Assembly: GCA_012965075.1 (NCBI GenBank)
Contig: DTSY01000154.1
Coordinates: 1 to 19,708 of the forward strand
Reading direction: 5' to 3'
Origin: Gammaproteobacteria bacterium
GTDB lineage: Bacteria > Pseudomonadota > Gammaproteobacteria > Magnimaribacterales > Magnimaribacteraceae
DNA: 19,708 bases
Within the stretch, counting starts at the first letter, position 1. Each line of letters begins with the position of its first letter. This document shows, piece by piece, positions 7,368-15,618 of the stretch. The notes below the pieces were generated by a model. It had not been told where the DNA came from and made no database searches. It saw nothing but the letters and a program-made list of their open reading frames with translations. The position numbers and the translations under genes were made by a program.

Positions 7368-9395
7368 ATGATGCCTAAAAAAGAGGACCACCTTAGAGTT
7401 AAAAAACTTTCCGCATTAATTAGAAATCATTCTTATAAGTATCATGTTCTAGACGAACCTGAAATTGAAGACTCTAAGTACGATCAGTTATTTCAAGAGC
7501 TATTGTCTCTTGAACAAAAGTTTCCAGAATTACTTTCAAAGACCTCTCCAACGCAAAGGATAGGATCAAAACCTTCGACAGGATTTAAGAAAATAACACA
7601 TGGCATGCCAATGTTGTCTTTGGATAATGCTTTCAGCATTAAAGATTTGGAGGATTTTGATAAAAGAGTAACGGAAAGACTAGTCTTAAAAGAAAACCTT
7701 GAATACTGCTGTGAACCTAAACTAGACGGAGTAGCAGTAAACTTATTTTATAAGAAAGGTGTTTTAGATAAAGCAGCTACGCGAGGTGATGGAACTATTG
7801 GGGAAGACATTACCCATAATATTAAAACATTACCTTCAGTTCCATTAGAGTTGATTAAGAATGAAGAAATAGCAAAGATTCCTAATGCTTTAGAGGTAAG
7901 AGGAGAAGTCTTTATAGAATCTTTTGAATTTAAGAAAATAAATGAGTATTCAAAAGAATCTGGAAAAAGAATCTTTGCAAACCCAAGAAACGCAGCTGCT
8001 GGAAGTTTAAGGCAATTGGATCCAGAGGTAACTGCTTCCAGACCATTAAAACTATTTATACATGGATATGGTATTTCTGATTCTTCCCCAGAAAATATTC
8101 CAAATAATCAATTTGACATGCTTCAGTTATTTAAGATGTGGGGATTCCCTACCAATCCGGAAGTAAAAGTTGCAATCGGAATAAACACCTGTATTGAATA
8201 CTTCTCATATATAGAAGATAAAAGAAAAGAACTACCATATGAAATAGATGGTGTTGTCTATAAGGTCAATAAATTTAATTTTCAACAACGGCTAGGAAAA
8301 GTATCTAGAGCTCCTCGTTGGGCTATCGCAAGAAAATTTCCTGCAGAAACAGGAAAAACTAGAGTTAATTCAATTTCGTATCAAGTTGGCAGATTAGGAA
8401 GTGTCACCCCTGTAGCTGAATTAGAACCAATAAAGGTGGGGGGAGTAACTATTTCAAATGCAAGTTTACATAATTTTGATGAAGTAGATCGATTAGACGT
8501 AAGAGAAGGTGATGTTGTAATAATCAAGCGTGCCGGTGATGTCATTCCCCAAGTTACAAAAGTTGACTTAAAAGATTCTGTAAAAAGAAAACCAAAAACA
8601 AAACTACCAAAAATTTGTCCTTCCTGTGGCAGTGAGCTTTTTAGAGAAGAAGGAGAAGCAGCATTAAGGTGTGTAAAAGCACAGGAATGCCCAGCTCAAT
8701 TAGTGGAAATAATTAAACACTTTGTTTCTAGAAACGCTATGAACATAGAAGGCCTAGGAGATAAGATTATTAGACTTTTAATAAATAATAAGATAATTAA
8801 CAATGTCTCGGATCTTTATAAAATTAAAGAAGAAGATATTATTAAACTTGAAGGGTTTGCCTCCAAATCTTCTTCTAACCTTATTAACTCCATTGGATCC
8901 AGTAAAGAGACTAGCCTTCAAAGATTTGTTTATGCTTTAGGAATTAGAGAAGTGGGCGAAGCCACAGCACTAAACTTAGCTCTTAATTTCAACGATATAA
9001 AAGATTTAATCAAAGCTTCTAGGGAAGATTTGCTTGAAATAAATGATATTGGGCCGGTGGCTGCTGACTTTATAAATGATTATTTTAAGAATACTGAAAA
9101 TATAGAACTCGTAAATGAATTTATGACGCTTGGCTTTAAACTTTCTCCTCCTAAAAAGGATGATAGTTCTAACTTCTCAGGAAAAACTATCGTCATAACA
9201 GGCTCTTTTACTACTTATTCTAGAAATGAATTAAAAGAACAATTAATTACAAGAGGAGCCAAAGTCACTTCAAGTGTATCCAATAAAACAGATTTTTTAA
9301 TTTCAGGTGAAAAGCCAGGATCAAAATTTTCTAAAGCACAAGAACTTCAGGTAAAAATTTTAGATGAGCAAGAAGCAATAGATTTATTAAGCTGA
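7368..9395 (+). CDS. ligA: NAD+-dependent DNA ligase LigA
   Basis: LigA seals nicks during replication and repair, using NAD+ to adenylate its active-site lysine. At 675 residues it is full length. The Ia domain with YHVLDEPEIEDSKYD precedes the adenylation site CEPKLDG (Lys118), and ATRGDGTIGED and IPNALEVRGEV follow. The OB fold contains GRLGSVTPVAEL. The zinc site uses Cys417, Cys420, Cys435 and Cys441. Helix-hairpin-helix repeats span about 450-580, and a BRCT domain about 603-675 (GKTIVITGSF). Two ATGs stand in tandem at 7368 and 7371, so the start may be one codon later. It is probably cotranscribed with smc and zipA. Confidence 0.98.
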   Translation: MMPKKEDHLRVKKLSALIRNHSYKYHVLDEPEIEDSKYDQLFQELLSLEQKFPELLSKTSPTQRIGSKPSTGFKKITHGMPMLSLDNAFSIKDLEDFDKRVTERLVLKENLEYCCEPKLDGVAVNLFYKKGVLDKAATRGDGTIGEDITHNIKTLPSVPLELIKNEEIAKIPNALEVRGEVFIESFEFKKINEYSKESGKRIFANPRNAAAGSLRQLDPEVTASRPLKLFIHGYGISDSSPENIPNNQFDMLQLFKMWGFPTNPEVKVAIGINTCIEYFSYIEDKRKELPYEIDGVVYKVNKFNFQQRLGKVSRAPRWAIARKFPAETGKTRVNSISYQVGRLGSVTPVAELEPIKVGGVTISNASLHNFDEVDRLDVREGDVVIIKRAGDVIPQVTKVDLKDSVKRKPKTKLPKICPSCGSELFREEGEAALRCVKAQECPAQLVEIIKHFVSRNAMNIEGLGDKIIRLLINNKIINNVSDLYKIKEEDIIKLEGFASKSSSNLINSIGSSKETSLQRFVYALGIREVGEATALNLALNFNDIKDLIKASREDLLEINDIGPVAADFINDYFKNTENIELVNEFMTLGFKLSPPKKDDSSNFSGKTIVITGSFTTYSRNELKEQLITRGAKVTSSVSNKTDFLISGEKPGSKFSKAQELQVKILDEQEAIDLLS

Positions 9396-9402
9396 TTGTG
9401 GA

Positions 9403-10008
9403 ATGAAAACTAAAATCAGTTTCCTTTTATTTCTGTTTCTAATTACAGCATGTGCTACGTCTGGACCTCCTTCAAACACTGTTGATGTATGTAAGATCTT
9501 TAAAGAAAAAAGATCTTGGTATAAAGCTGCTAAAAGAACTGAAGATCGTTGGAATATCCCGGTTTCTGTAACCATGGCCATAGTCAAGCAAGAGTCTAGT
9601 TTTATTTCTGCAGCAAAACCTCCAAGAACAAAGATTTTAGGTTTCATCCCATGGAAAAGACAAAGTTCTGCTAAGGGTTATGCTCAGGTAATAGATGGAA
9701 CCTGGGAGATGTATTTAAAAGAAAGAGGAAGATGGTTTAAATCAAGAAGTGATTTTGACGATGCTGTGGATTTTATTGGGTGGTACAACTCCAAGAGTTT
9801 GAAACAACTCAATATAGAGAAAACCAATGCTAGAGCCTTGTATCTTGCCTATCACGAAGGCAGAGGTGGTTATAAGAAAGGTAGTTATCGAAATAAACCT
9901 TGGCTACTAGGGGTAGCAGATAAAGTACAAAGGCAGTCTGCCTTATACAACAGTCAGTATCAGAAATGTAAAAAGAAACTTGGTCGAAGATTCTTTATAT
10001 TATTCTGA
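9403..10008 (+). CDS. lipoprotein with SLT-type lytic transglycosylase domain
   Basis: This is a predicted outer-membrane lipoprotein that would cleave peptidoglycan glycan strands. A short signal peptide ends in a lipobox (LITAC, Cys17). The SLT fold is recognised by IVKQESSF, whose Glu64 would be the catalytic acid, then the YAQVIDGTW segment, DFIGWYN, and YLAYHEGRGGY. The total is 201 residues, so it is a bare catalytic domain without other binding modules. Among transglycosylases it resembles stand-alone SLT lipoproteins rather than MltC or MltD; I would not assign a gene name. It starts 7 bases after the ligA stop, with only a weak GTGG in front. Confidence 0.85.
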   Translation: MKTKISFLLFLFLITACATSGPPSNTVDVCKIFKEKRSWYKAAKRTEDRWNIPVSVTMAIVKQESSFISAAKPPRTKILGFIPWKRQSSAKGYAQVIDGTWEMYLKERGRWFKSRSDFDDAVDFIGWYNSKSLKQLNIEKTNARALYLAYHEGRGGYKKGSYRNKPWLLGVADKVQRQSALYNSQYQKCKKKLGRRFFILF

Positions 10009-10039
10009 AATTATCCTTTTTTAGTTTTAAAATAAAGGA

Positions 10040-10561
10040 ATGAAAAATACATTTATTCTTATTATTATCTTGTTATTTGTTGGTGGCTGTGCAACTCAGT
10101 TAAAAATAGAAACAGATTCAGATAAAGTTTATGATCTTTCCTCTTACAGCACTTTTTCCATTGAAGCTTTTGATGTAATAGAAGAACCTTCTCAGATAAG
10201 TATTAATCCTATATTGCTTCAAAGAGTGTCAAGATCAATTGAACAATCTTTAGTTAAAAAGGGCTTAAAGAAATCTTCTGAACCTGACATGGTTGTTAGG
10301 TTTTTTATAGCTACAGAAAGAGAAGTGGAAAGAAGCCAGAGCTATGGCTCATGGTATAGAAGGGGATATTTAGATGATCGTAGTCAAAGGTATTATCGGG
10401 TGGATAAAGATGCTCTTACCATAAGATTTCATGACGCTGAGACAGATGAAGTAGTTTGGTATGCCTTTTCTAGATTTAATAGGACTAAAGCTCCTAAGGA
10501 ACAAGAAGAAGTAAATGTTCTTATTGAGCAAGCTATTTCTAGCTTCAAGACTTCTTTGTAA
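10040..10561 (+). CDS. DUF4136-type lipoprotein
   Basis: The protein is a 173-residue predicted lipoprotein with a very hydrophobic leader and lipobox VGGC (Cys17). The mature part resembles DUF4136 proteins: an opening KVYDLSSYSTFSI segment, then IEQSLVKKGLKKSSEPDMVVRF, and a late segment of the DALTIRFHDAETDEVVW kind. Their role is unknown; they are taken to be envelope proteins. The AAAGGA before the ATG sits almost against the start codon and could pair with TCCTTT at 10014-10019, so initiation may be weak. Its last 17 bases overlap the 3' end of mnmC on the other strand. Confidence 0.75.
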   Translation: MKNTFILIIILLFVGGCATQLKIETDSDKVYDLSSYSTFSIEAFDVIEEPSQISINPILLQRVSRSIEQSLVKKGLKKSSEPDMVVRFFIATEREVERSQSYGSWYRRGYLDDRSQRYYRVDKDALTIRFHDAETDEVVWYAFSRFNRTKAPKEQEEVNVLIEQAISSFKTSL

Positions 10562-12305
10562 ATCTTTCTGGGTTCAAAGATCTAATCAATCTTTTTCCAA
10601 AAACTGGGGGAGAGCCATCAATAAGATCGCAGATGAATTGTGCACTTATAGGCGCACTGGTGGTTCCTCTAGAACCATGAGAAATATTTATAAAGATATC
10701 CTCAGATTTACCCAAAAGAGGCAAGCGATCTTGCGTAATAGATCTGTAACCAAAATTAGAATCTACCACTTTAACTTTTTGATCAGTTATAAGTTTTAAC
10801 CTCTCAATATTTTCTAGGTTTTCTTCCAAAGTAACATCTTCGTTGTCACTATCAGAATAGGTGGAGCCGGTAATTAATACATCTTCTGAAGTGGGCGAAA
10901 TATAGCCTTGTGCACATATGGGAATCTTCAGATTAGCAATGTCCAGCTCTTTCTTTAGGTAAGTTATTTGCCCTCTTTTTTTTGTGATCCCCTTCAAGTT
11001 GATTAGCTTATTACTCTCAAAGGAAGAGCATAAACAAATATGATCAAAAGAATAATCTTTATGTTCAACAAATACCTTTGTTTTAGAAATTTTTGTTACT
11101 TCTCCAGTTATTAATTTAATTCTAGGGCTGTTAAGCATGTGTTTAAGTATGCCATTAGGGTTTAACCAACCAGCATCTTTGAAGAATAAACCACCGTAAG
11201 GTACAGGAATTCCTGAAATCTCAGTAGCTTCATCCCTAGTAACTTTCTTAAATAATTTTAAGTCTTGTCTTGAATTAAGAATTTGTAAAAACCTCTTGTG
11301 AGTAGTTTCATTAAAATCTAGAAGGAGAACCCCGGTTTTATTCCAATAGGAAGTATTTAAAGCATCATAAAATTTAGTTGAATATAAATAGGAATGTAAA
11401 CAAAAAAGAGAATAGGGAGTGTCAAAGGCAGACAGTCTAGGGTACATAACTAAAGCTTTATAGGCTGATGGACCAGTGTCTAAGCTCTTATTTTTTTCAA
11501 AAATAGTAACCTGGTACCCTTTATCATTCAATTTCTTTGCTAAAGAGCATCCTGCTATTCCCGCACCTATAATTGCAATGTTTCTCTTAAAAGATTTTGT
11601 TTTTAGATTTTTTTTTAGATTAAAAGTTGCCTTAGTCATGTGACGTTTATCTCCAAAGCCTTGGGTTTTTTCTGCTTTGAAACCATTTGCTTTCAGCCCT
11701 TCGCTTACAACTTTTGAAGATGAAAAAGTTGAGTAGGTTGTTTTGTAACTACTTAATTTTGCAATTGAATTAAATACTTCAGAACTCCACATGTCCTGGT
11801 TCTTATCTGGACTAAATCCATCATGGAAGCAAGCATCAAATGTTACCTGCTCTGGGTCTAAGTCGTTTAGGCATGAACCAACTTCTCCAAAAAAAACTGT
11901 GAGAGAAACTTTTTCTTTTGAGAATTCTATTCTTTGAAGTCCTTTACAATTAATTGGGTAATTGTTTAGCAATTTAGCTGAATAAGGGCCTAACTCATCA
12001 TACTTTTTTAAGGTTTTCTCAATATCATTTAGTGTTAAAGGTTGATTTTCTATAGAAAGATAATTTAACCAATTATTAGTCTGCCTTTGTTCTGTCCAAG
12101 TTTTTAAAGTAGTTAGAAAATTGATGCCTGCTCCAAATCCAAGCTCAATTATATTAAATACTTCGTTTTTTTTAAGATTGGACCATCGTTGCTGCAAATC
12201 ATTACCTTGTATAAAGACAAATTCAGCTTCTTGAGTTGCTTTTTTTTTGGAGAAATAAAGGTCTTTATAGGTCCTTGATAAGGGTTCTTCAGATATCCAA
12301 TCCAC
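10545..12305 (-). CDS. mnmC: MnmC, bifunctional tRNA wobble-uridine modification enzyme
   Basis: MnmC finishes mnm5(s2)U at the wobble base of several tRNAs. The C-terminal FAD domain removes the carboxymethyl group and the N-terminal SAM domain adds a methyl. I start it at GTG 12305 (586 residues) because AAGGAGG lies 5 bases upstream and the product begins just before the conserved LSRTYKDLYFS segment; the TTG at 12320 has no such site. The methyltransferase part shows ELGFGAGINF (about 54-63) and FDACFHDGFSPDKNQDMW (about 156-173). The oxidase part has the dinucleotide motif IIGAGIAGCSLA from about residue 245. It lies 49 bases downstream of an acyl-CoA dehydrogenase on the same strand. 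Confidence 0.93.
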   Translation of the reverse strand: MDWISEEPLSRTYKDLYFSKKKATQEAEFVFIQGNDLQQRWSNLKKNEVFNIIELGFGAGINFLTTLKTWTEQRQTNNWLNYLSIENQPLTLNDIEKTLKKYDELGPYSAKLLNNYPINCKGLQRIEFSKEKVSLTVFFGEVGSCLNDLDPEQVTFDACFHDGFSPDKNQDMWSSEVFNSIAKLSSYKTTYSTFSSSKVVSEGLKANGFKAEKTQGFGDKRHMTKATFNLKKNLKTKSFKRNIAIIGAGIAGCSLAKKLNDKGYQVTIFEKNKSLDTGPSAYKALVMYPRLSAFDTPYSLFCLHSYLYSTKFYDALNTSYWNKTGVLLLDFNETTHKRFLQILNSRQDLKLFKKVTRDEATEISGIPVPYGGLFFKDAGWLNPNGILKHMLNSPRIKLITGEVTKISKTKVFVEHKDYSFDHICLCSSFESNKLINLKGITKKRGQITYLKKELDIANLKIPICAQGYISPTSEDVLITGSTYSDSDNEDVTLEENLENIERLKLITDQKVKVVDSNFGYRSITQDRLPLLGKSEDIFINISHGSRGTTSAPISAQFICDLIDGSPPVFGKRLIRSLNPERFTKKS

Positions 12306-12310
12306 CTCAG

Positions 12311-12317
12311 CCTCCTT
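12311..12317 (-). promoter_or_regulatory. strong ribosome binding site that fixes the mnmC start
   Basis: On the minus strand AAGGAGG lies 5 bases before GTG 12305. It sits inside the longer TTG-initiated frame, so choosing that frame would bury an almost perfect Shine-Dalgarno sequence in the coding region. This is the evidence for the shorter MnmC. Confidence 0.7.
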
Positions 12318-12354
12318 CAAGAATAAAGGAGAATCATGAGGCGTATTTACTGAA

Positions 12355-13590
12355 CTACTTTTTATTGCTTGAAGGTATTTCGTTAAAAGGTATACCTTTA
12401 TCAGCTCTCATGTCTTGAGGAAGACCTAATACTTGCTCTGAAATTATATTTCTGAGAATTTCATCAGTACCTCCCGCGATTCTAATTCCAGCAGCCCCGA
12501 AAAATCCCATTTGATACATAGTCTGTTCTGCATCAGCAGACTCTGGTCTAACTATGCCAGCAGCATCCATTATATCCATCCCAAAATTTGCTATTTCCTG
12601 CAATTTATTACCGCTAACAATTTTTGTGATTGAAGCCTGTGGTCCAGGAGTTTCTCCTCTAGAAAGCGCAGAAATATTTCTGTACTTGGTATATTTCAAT
12701 CCGCTTGATTGACAATACCAGTCAGCAAGCTTGTCCCTAACCGATCCATCTTTGATAGCTAAATCTCCGTTCAGATCATGACTGCAAGCAAGGTTAAAAG
12801 CTTCTTGGAAATCTGGACCCGAGGCATCGCCTACCGCCAATCTTTCATTCATCAGAGTTGTTAATGCTACTTTCCAACCATCACCTACAGAGCCTAGTCT
12901 CTGTTCGTCAGGTATCTTTACATCAGTAAAATAAACTTCATTAAAGTTTGCACCACCTGAAATCTGCTTAATAGGTCTCACTTCAACGCCTGGACTTTTC
13001 ATATCCAAGAAAAAATAAGTTAGACCTTTATGTTTTTGCGCAGAAGAGTCACTTCTGGTTACCAGTATTCCATAGTCACTATAGTGAGCTCCCGAAGTCC
13101 ATATTTTTTGACCATTAATAGTCCAAGTGTCTCCTTCTAGAACTGATTTTGTTTTTAACCCAGCTAGATCAGAACCTGCACCCGGTTCGCTAAACAATTG
13201 GCACCAGACTTCTTCTCCTTTAGCCATTGGAGGTAGATATCTCTTTTTTTGTTCTTCGTTTGCGTACATCATTAACACAGGCCCAGCCATCCCTTGACCA
13301 ATCTCAAAGAAACCGCCTGGAATTCTGTATTTTGAAGCTTCCTGACCCCAAATCACCCTCTCAATAGGAGTTGATCCTCTTCCTCCATATTCTTTGGGCC
13401 AATGTAAGCAAGCCCAGCCACTGTCATATAACTTAGCAGCCCATTTTTTTGCCAAAGTTAAGGCATCGTCTTCTCCCATACCTGGGTAATTACCAGCTTC
13501 TTCATCATCCTTAAGCTTCGCGTTGGCGCTAAGCCAATCACTAGCTTCCTTTCTAAATTTAGTTTCTTCAGGTGTGTCGTTAAAATCCAT
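12355..13590 (-). CDS. acyl-CoA dehydrogenase, catalytic-type subunit of an adjacent pair
   Basis: This is a flavoenzyme of 411 residues that would introduce an alpha-beta double bond into an acyl-CoA. The FAD/substrate motifs are intact: FSEPGAGSDLAGLKT (133-147), KIWTSGAHYSDY, FTDVKIP and GGTDEILRN (373-381). A glutamate in LMNERLAVG (Glu249) matches the position of the catalytic base in isovaleryl-CoA dehydrogenase and in actinobacterial FadE29/ChsE2. Its nearest pattern by eye is FadE29-like. It starts 9 bases after the end of the next enzyme, with AGGAGA overlapping that gene's stop codon, so the two are coupled. Substrate is unknown; branched or cyclic side chains are possible from the family resemblance, which is an inference. 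Confidence 0.9.
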   Translation of the reverse strand: MDFNDTPEETKFRKEASDWLSANAKLKDDEEAGNYPGMGEDDALTLAKKWAAKLYDSGWACLHWPKEYGGRGSTPIERVIWGQEASKYRIPGGFFEIGQGMAGPVLMMYANEEQKKRYLPPMAKGEEVWCQLFSEPGAGSDLAGLKTKSVLEGDTWTINGQKIWTSGAHYSDYGILVTRSDSSAQKHKGLTYFFLDMKSPGVEVRPIKQISGGANFNEVYFTDVKIPDEQRLGSVGDGWKVALTTLMNERLAVGDASGPDFQEAFNLACSHDLNGDLAIKDGSVRDKLADWYCQSSGLKYTKYRNISALSRGETPGPQASITKIVSGNKLQEIANFGMDIMDAAGIVRPESADAEQTMYQMGFFGAAGIRIAGGTDEILRNIISEQVLGLPQDMRADKGIPFNEIPSSNKK

Positions 13591-13599
13591 AACTTTCTC

Positions 13600-14712
13600 C
13601 TATATTTGATTAGCTCTTTCTAGCGAGCTGATTAGTTTGTTTTTCCACACAGCTTGACTTCCTATGTTCGCTGCTAATTGCCTGCATCTTCTGTAGTAGA
13701 GATGGCAGTCAAATTCCCAAGTAAATCCCATTCCTCCATGGGTTTGTATATTTTCTTTAGAACATTCATGAAAGGCTTTGCTTGCACTAACCCTAGCTGT
13801 GGCGGCAGCTGTTGCAAGTTCTGGAGCATTAGTACTCAAGGCCCAAGCACCAAAATAACAATTTGATCTTGCTAGTTCTACTGCTATGTACATATCAGCT
13901 ATTTTATGCTTTATAGCTTGGAAAGAAGCTATTGGTCTGCCAAATGCAAATCTTCCCATAGCGTATTCTTTTGCCATGTCCATGCAGGCCTCCGCTCCTC
14001 CCAATTGTTCAAATGCAAATAGAACAGCAGCGTGGTCTAGTATTTCTTGCAAAGCCACCCATCCGTCTTGGCTAGAACCTAAAATTTCTGCATCCGCATC
14101 TTTAAACTTTATAGAAGCATGAGATCTAGAGGGATCTAGAGTATTCTGGCTTGTTATCTCAACTCCTTTAGAAGCAAGATCTACTAGGCCTAGTACAACC
14201 TTATCTCCTTCTTTAGCTGATACAACTGCAAAATTTGCTACGTCACCATCAGTGACAGCTATTTTTATACCATTAAGCTTATTATTGCTTAATTCACAGT
14301 TTAGGTTTTCAGGTGAAGGGGAATTAGTGGTTTCTGTGTGAGCCAAAGTACCAACTATTTCGCCTGCGGCTAATTTAGGCAAGTATTTCTGGTGTTGTTC
14401 TTTCGAACCCTGATTAATCAAGGCCTCAGTTGCCAGATAAACACTTGAGGAAAAGGGTGTTGGAGCTAAACTCCTTCCAAGTTCTTCTGCAATTACGCAT
14501 AACTCTAGGTAGCCCAAACCAAGGCCATCAAATTCTTCAGGAATAGTTGTAGCTGTCCAACCCATTTCTACTACTGATCTCCAAAGAGATTCATCATGTG
14601 TCTGATCACCTTCTAAAACCTCTCTTGCCTTTTTTACAGATTCTTCATTTTCTAAGAATTTGCGGGCCTGATCTCTTAATAACATTTGATCAGATGAAAA
14701 TTCAAAATTCAT
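13600..14712 (-). CDS. acyl-CoA dehydrogenase-like protein, probable non-catalytic partner subunit
   Basis: The protein has 370 residues with the overall acyl-CoA dehydrogenase fold signature: EEFDGLGLG, ELGRSLAPTPF, GRFAFGRPIASFQAIKH (253-269) and HGGMGFTWEFDCHLY (325-339). The central FAD/substrate motif is degenerate (THTETT followed by a shortened loop, where active enzymes have TEPxAGSD). At the Glu249 position of its neighbour it has DHAAVLFAFEQLGG, with no glutamate aligned. There is also no EGT-type glutamate near the C-terminus. This matches the FadE28/ChsE1 type of subunit that pairs with a catalytic partner in alpha2beta2 enzymes. AAGGAGAG lies just before the ATG. It is the first gene of the minus-strand run toward mnmC. 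Confidence 0.85.
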   Translation of the reverse strand: MNFEFSSDQMLLRDQARKFLENEESVKKAREVLEGDQTHDESLWRSVVEMGWTATTIPEEFDGLGLGYLELCVIAEELGRSLAPTPFSSSVYLATEALINQGSKEQHQKYLPKLAAGEIVGTLAHTETTNSPSPENLNCELSNNKLNGIKIAVTDGDVANFAVVSAKEGDKVVLGLVDLASKGVEITSQNTLDPSRSHASIKFKDADAEILGSSQDGWVALQEILDHAAVLFAFEQLGGAEACMDMAKEYAMGRFAFGRPIASFQAIKHKIADMYIAVELARSNCYFGAWALSTNAPELATAAATARVSASKAFHECSKENIQTHGGMGFTWEFDCHLYYRRCRQLAANIGSQAVWKNKLISSLERANQI

Positions 14713-14730
14713 TAGCTCTCCTTTTCTTTT

Positions 14731-14751
14731 AAACTTTTTAAATTTAAGTTT
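14731..14751. promoter_or_regulatory. AT-rich inverted repeat upstream of the acyl-CoA dehydrogenase pair
   Basis: AAACTT (14731-14736) and AAGTTT (14746-14751) form a perfect 6-base dyad around a 9-base AT spacer. It lies 18 bases upstream of the ATG at 14712, in the divergent gap toward the coiled-coil gene. The position suits an operator, but the composition makes a chance match quite possible. Confidence 0.25.
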
Positions 14752-14785
14752 TAAATCTTATTAGCATATTGTAGCTACGAAGAAA

Positions 14786-14791
14786 TATAAT
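14786..14791 (+). promoter_or_regulatory. candidate -10 element for the coiled-coil gene
   Basis: A perfect TATAAT stands 41 bases before the TTG start at 14833. The -35 match is poor; TTAGCA at 14761-14766 would need a 19-base spacer. On the opposite strand TACAAT (14773-14768) with CTTTCA 17 bases before it could serve the acyl-CoA dehydrogenase genes. Confidence 0.4.
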
Positions 14792-14832
14792 GAAAGACTA
14801 AAATAAATTTAGAAATCTATTAATATCTAAAC

Positions 14833-15486
14833 TTGAATTCATCGGACATAAAACCTGTAAGATCTGAAGCCTCAGACAATAGAAAGAAGAGAAATATTGG
14901 CGGTAGCAGCCTTCTTTTTATTTCATTGTTGGGATTAATTAATTTAGGCGGCTTGGTGATATTAGGTCTATGGTTTTTTAATGCTTCAGGTTATCAACAG
15001 GAAACAGGTCAAAGTTTTGTGCAGAGAATTAGTTTCTTAGAAGAAGAAATAAGTTCGATGAAAGCAGTAAACGAAGAGTCTATTGACTCACTAGAAGAAC
15101 AAACGAAGTTTATTGATAAAGAAATAAGGAAGCTTTGGGATTTAAGTAACAAAAGAAACAGAAAGAACATTGATTCTCTGACTATTCAATTGACTGAAGT
15201 AAAAACATCCTTTGAAAAACTTTTTAAGAGTAATAATTCTATATTAGCTAAACAAAGAGCAAGAGCCCTTGAGATTGCCAAATTAGAAAAAGTTCAAGCT
15301 GATCTTAAGATAAAACTCACAAACCTAAATGCCTTGAGTGAAAGTTCAGATATTAGTGAAAAGCTCAAATCTCAAGAAGAAGCTATAGCTGCATTTGATG
15401 CTTATAGAAAGCAGGTGAATAGAACTTTACTCGAGCTTGAAGAGAAGCTCGATGAGCTTCAGCTTAAAATTCAGGATTCTCAGTAA
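14833..15486 (+). CDS. membrane-anchored coiled-coil protein, unknown function
   Basis: I do not recognise a named family. The 217 residues comprise a basic cytoplasmic N-terminus (NRKKRN), one membrane helix at about residues 26-49, and then an almost unbroken coiled coil from about 60 to 215, rich in Glu, Lys and Leu (LEEEISSMK, LELEEKLDELQLKIQ). The topology predicts an inner-membrane anchor with a long periplasmic rod. The start is TTG: an in-frame TAA lies at 14821-14823 and there is no ATG or GTG before the membrane helix. No clear ribosome binding site precedes it. It sits alone on the plus strand between the divergent acyl-CoA dehydrogenase genes and a tRNA gene, so context gives no function. 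Confidence 0.75.
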   Translation: MNSSDIKPVRSEASDNRKKRNIGGSSLLFISLLGLINLGGLVILGLWFFNASGYQQETGQSFVQRISFLEEEISSMKAVNEESIDSLEEQTKFIDKEIRKLWDLSNKRNRKNIDSLTIQLTEVKTSFEKLFKSNNSILAKQRARALEIAKLEKVQADLKIKLTNLNALSESSDISEKLKSQEEAIAAFDAYRKQVNRTLLELEEKLDELQLKIQDSQ

Positions 15487-15513
15487 ACATATAAGATTTT
15501 ATTTTTTTAGGCT

Positions 15514-15519
15514 TATAAT
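15514..15519 (+). promoter_or_regulatory. -10 element of the tRNA-Leu promoter
   Basis: TATAAT lies 12 bases before the mature tRNA 5' end, in the sequence CTTATAATGCTGG, and would start transcription about 5-6 bases upstream of the tRNA. The region 17 bases upstream is AT-rich but has no consensus -35. The site lies just past the stop of the coiled-coil gene. Confidence 0.6.
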
Positions 15520-15531
15520 GCTGGTCACTTT

Positions 15532-15616
15532 GCGGATGTGGTGGAATTGGTAGACACGCTAGATTTAGGTTCTAGTGCCGAAAGGCGTGGGGGTTCAAGT
15601 CCCTCCATCCGTACCA
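15532..15616 (+). tRNA. leuW: tRNA-Leu(UAG)
   Basis: This is an 85-base class II tRNA read directly from the sequence. The acceptor stem GCGGATG pairs with CATCCGT (G-U at the first pair), followed by discriminator A and an encoded CCA. The D arm is TGGTGGAATTGGTAGACA. The anticodon stem CTAGA/TCTAG surrounds loop TTTAGGT, giving anticodon TAG at 15566-15568, which reads CUN leucine codons. A long variable arm (TGCCGAAAGGCGT) and T arm GGGGGTTCAAGTCCCTC complete it. It closely resembles E. coli tRNA-Leu(UAG). Only two bases separate it from the convergent regulator gene, so its transcript must end inside that gene. I see no hairpin terminator. Confidence 0.97.
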
Positions 15617-15618
15617 GA

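Noticed and set aside
9387..9647. 86-codon minus-strand frame over the transglycosylase gene
   Set aside because: It overlaps a well-supported lipoprotein gene in antisense, and its translation has no recognisable domain.
10515..10799. 94-codon plus-strand frame across the DUF4136/mnmC junction
   Set aside because: It is the antisense of the conserved mnmC C-terminus, which has clear family motifs.
15532..15616. tRNA-Leu as an integration (att) site
   Set aside because: There is no integrase, no repeat of the tRNA 3' end downstream, and ordinary genes flank it.
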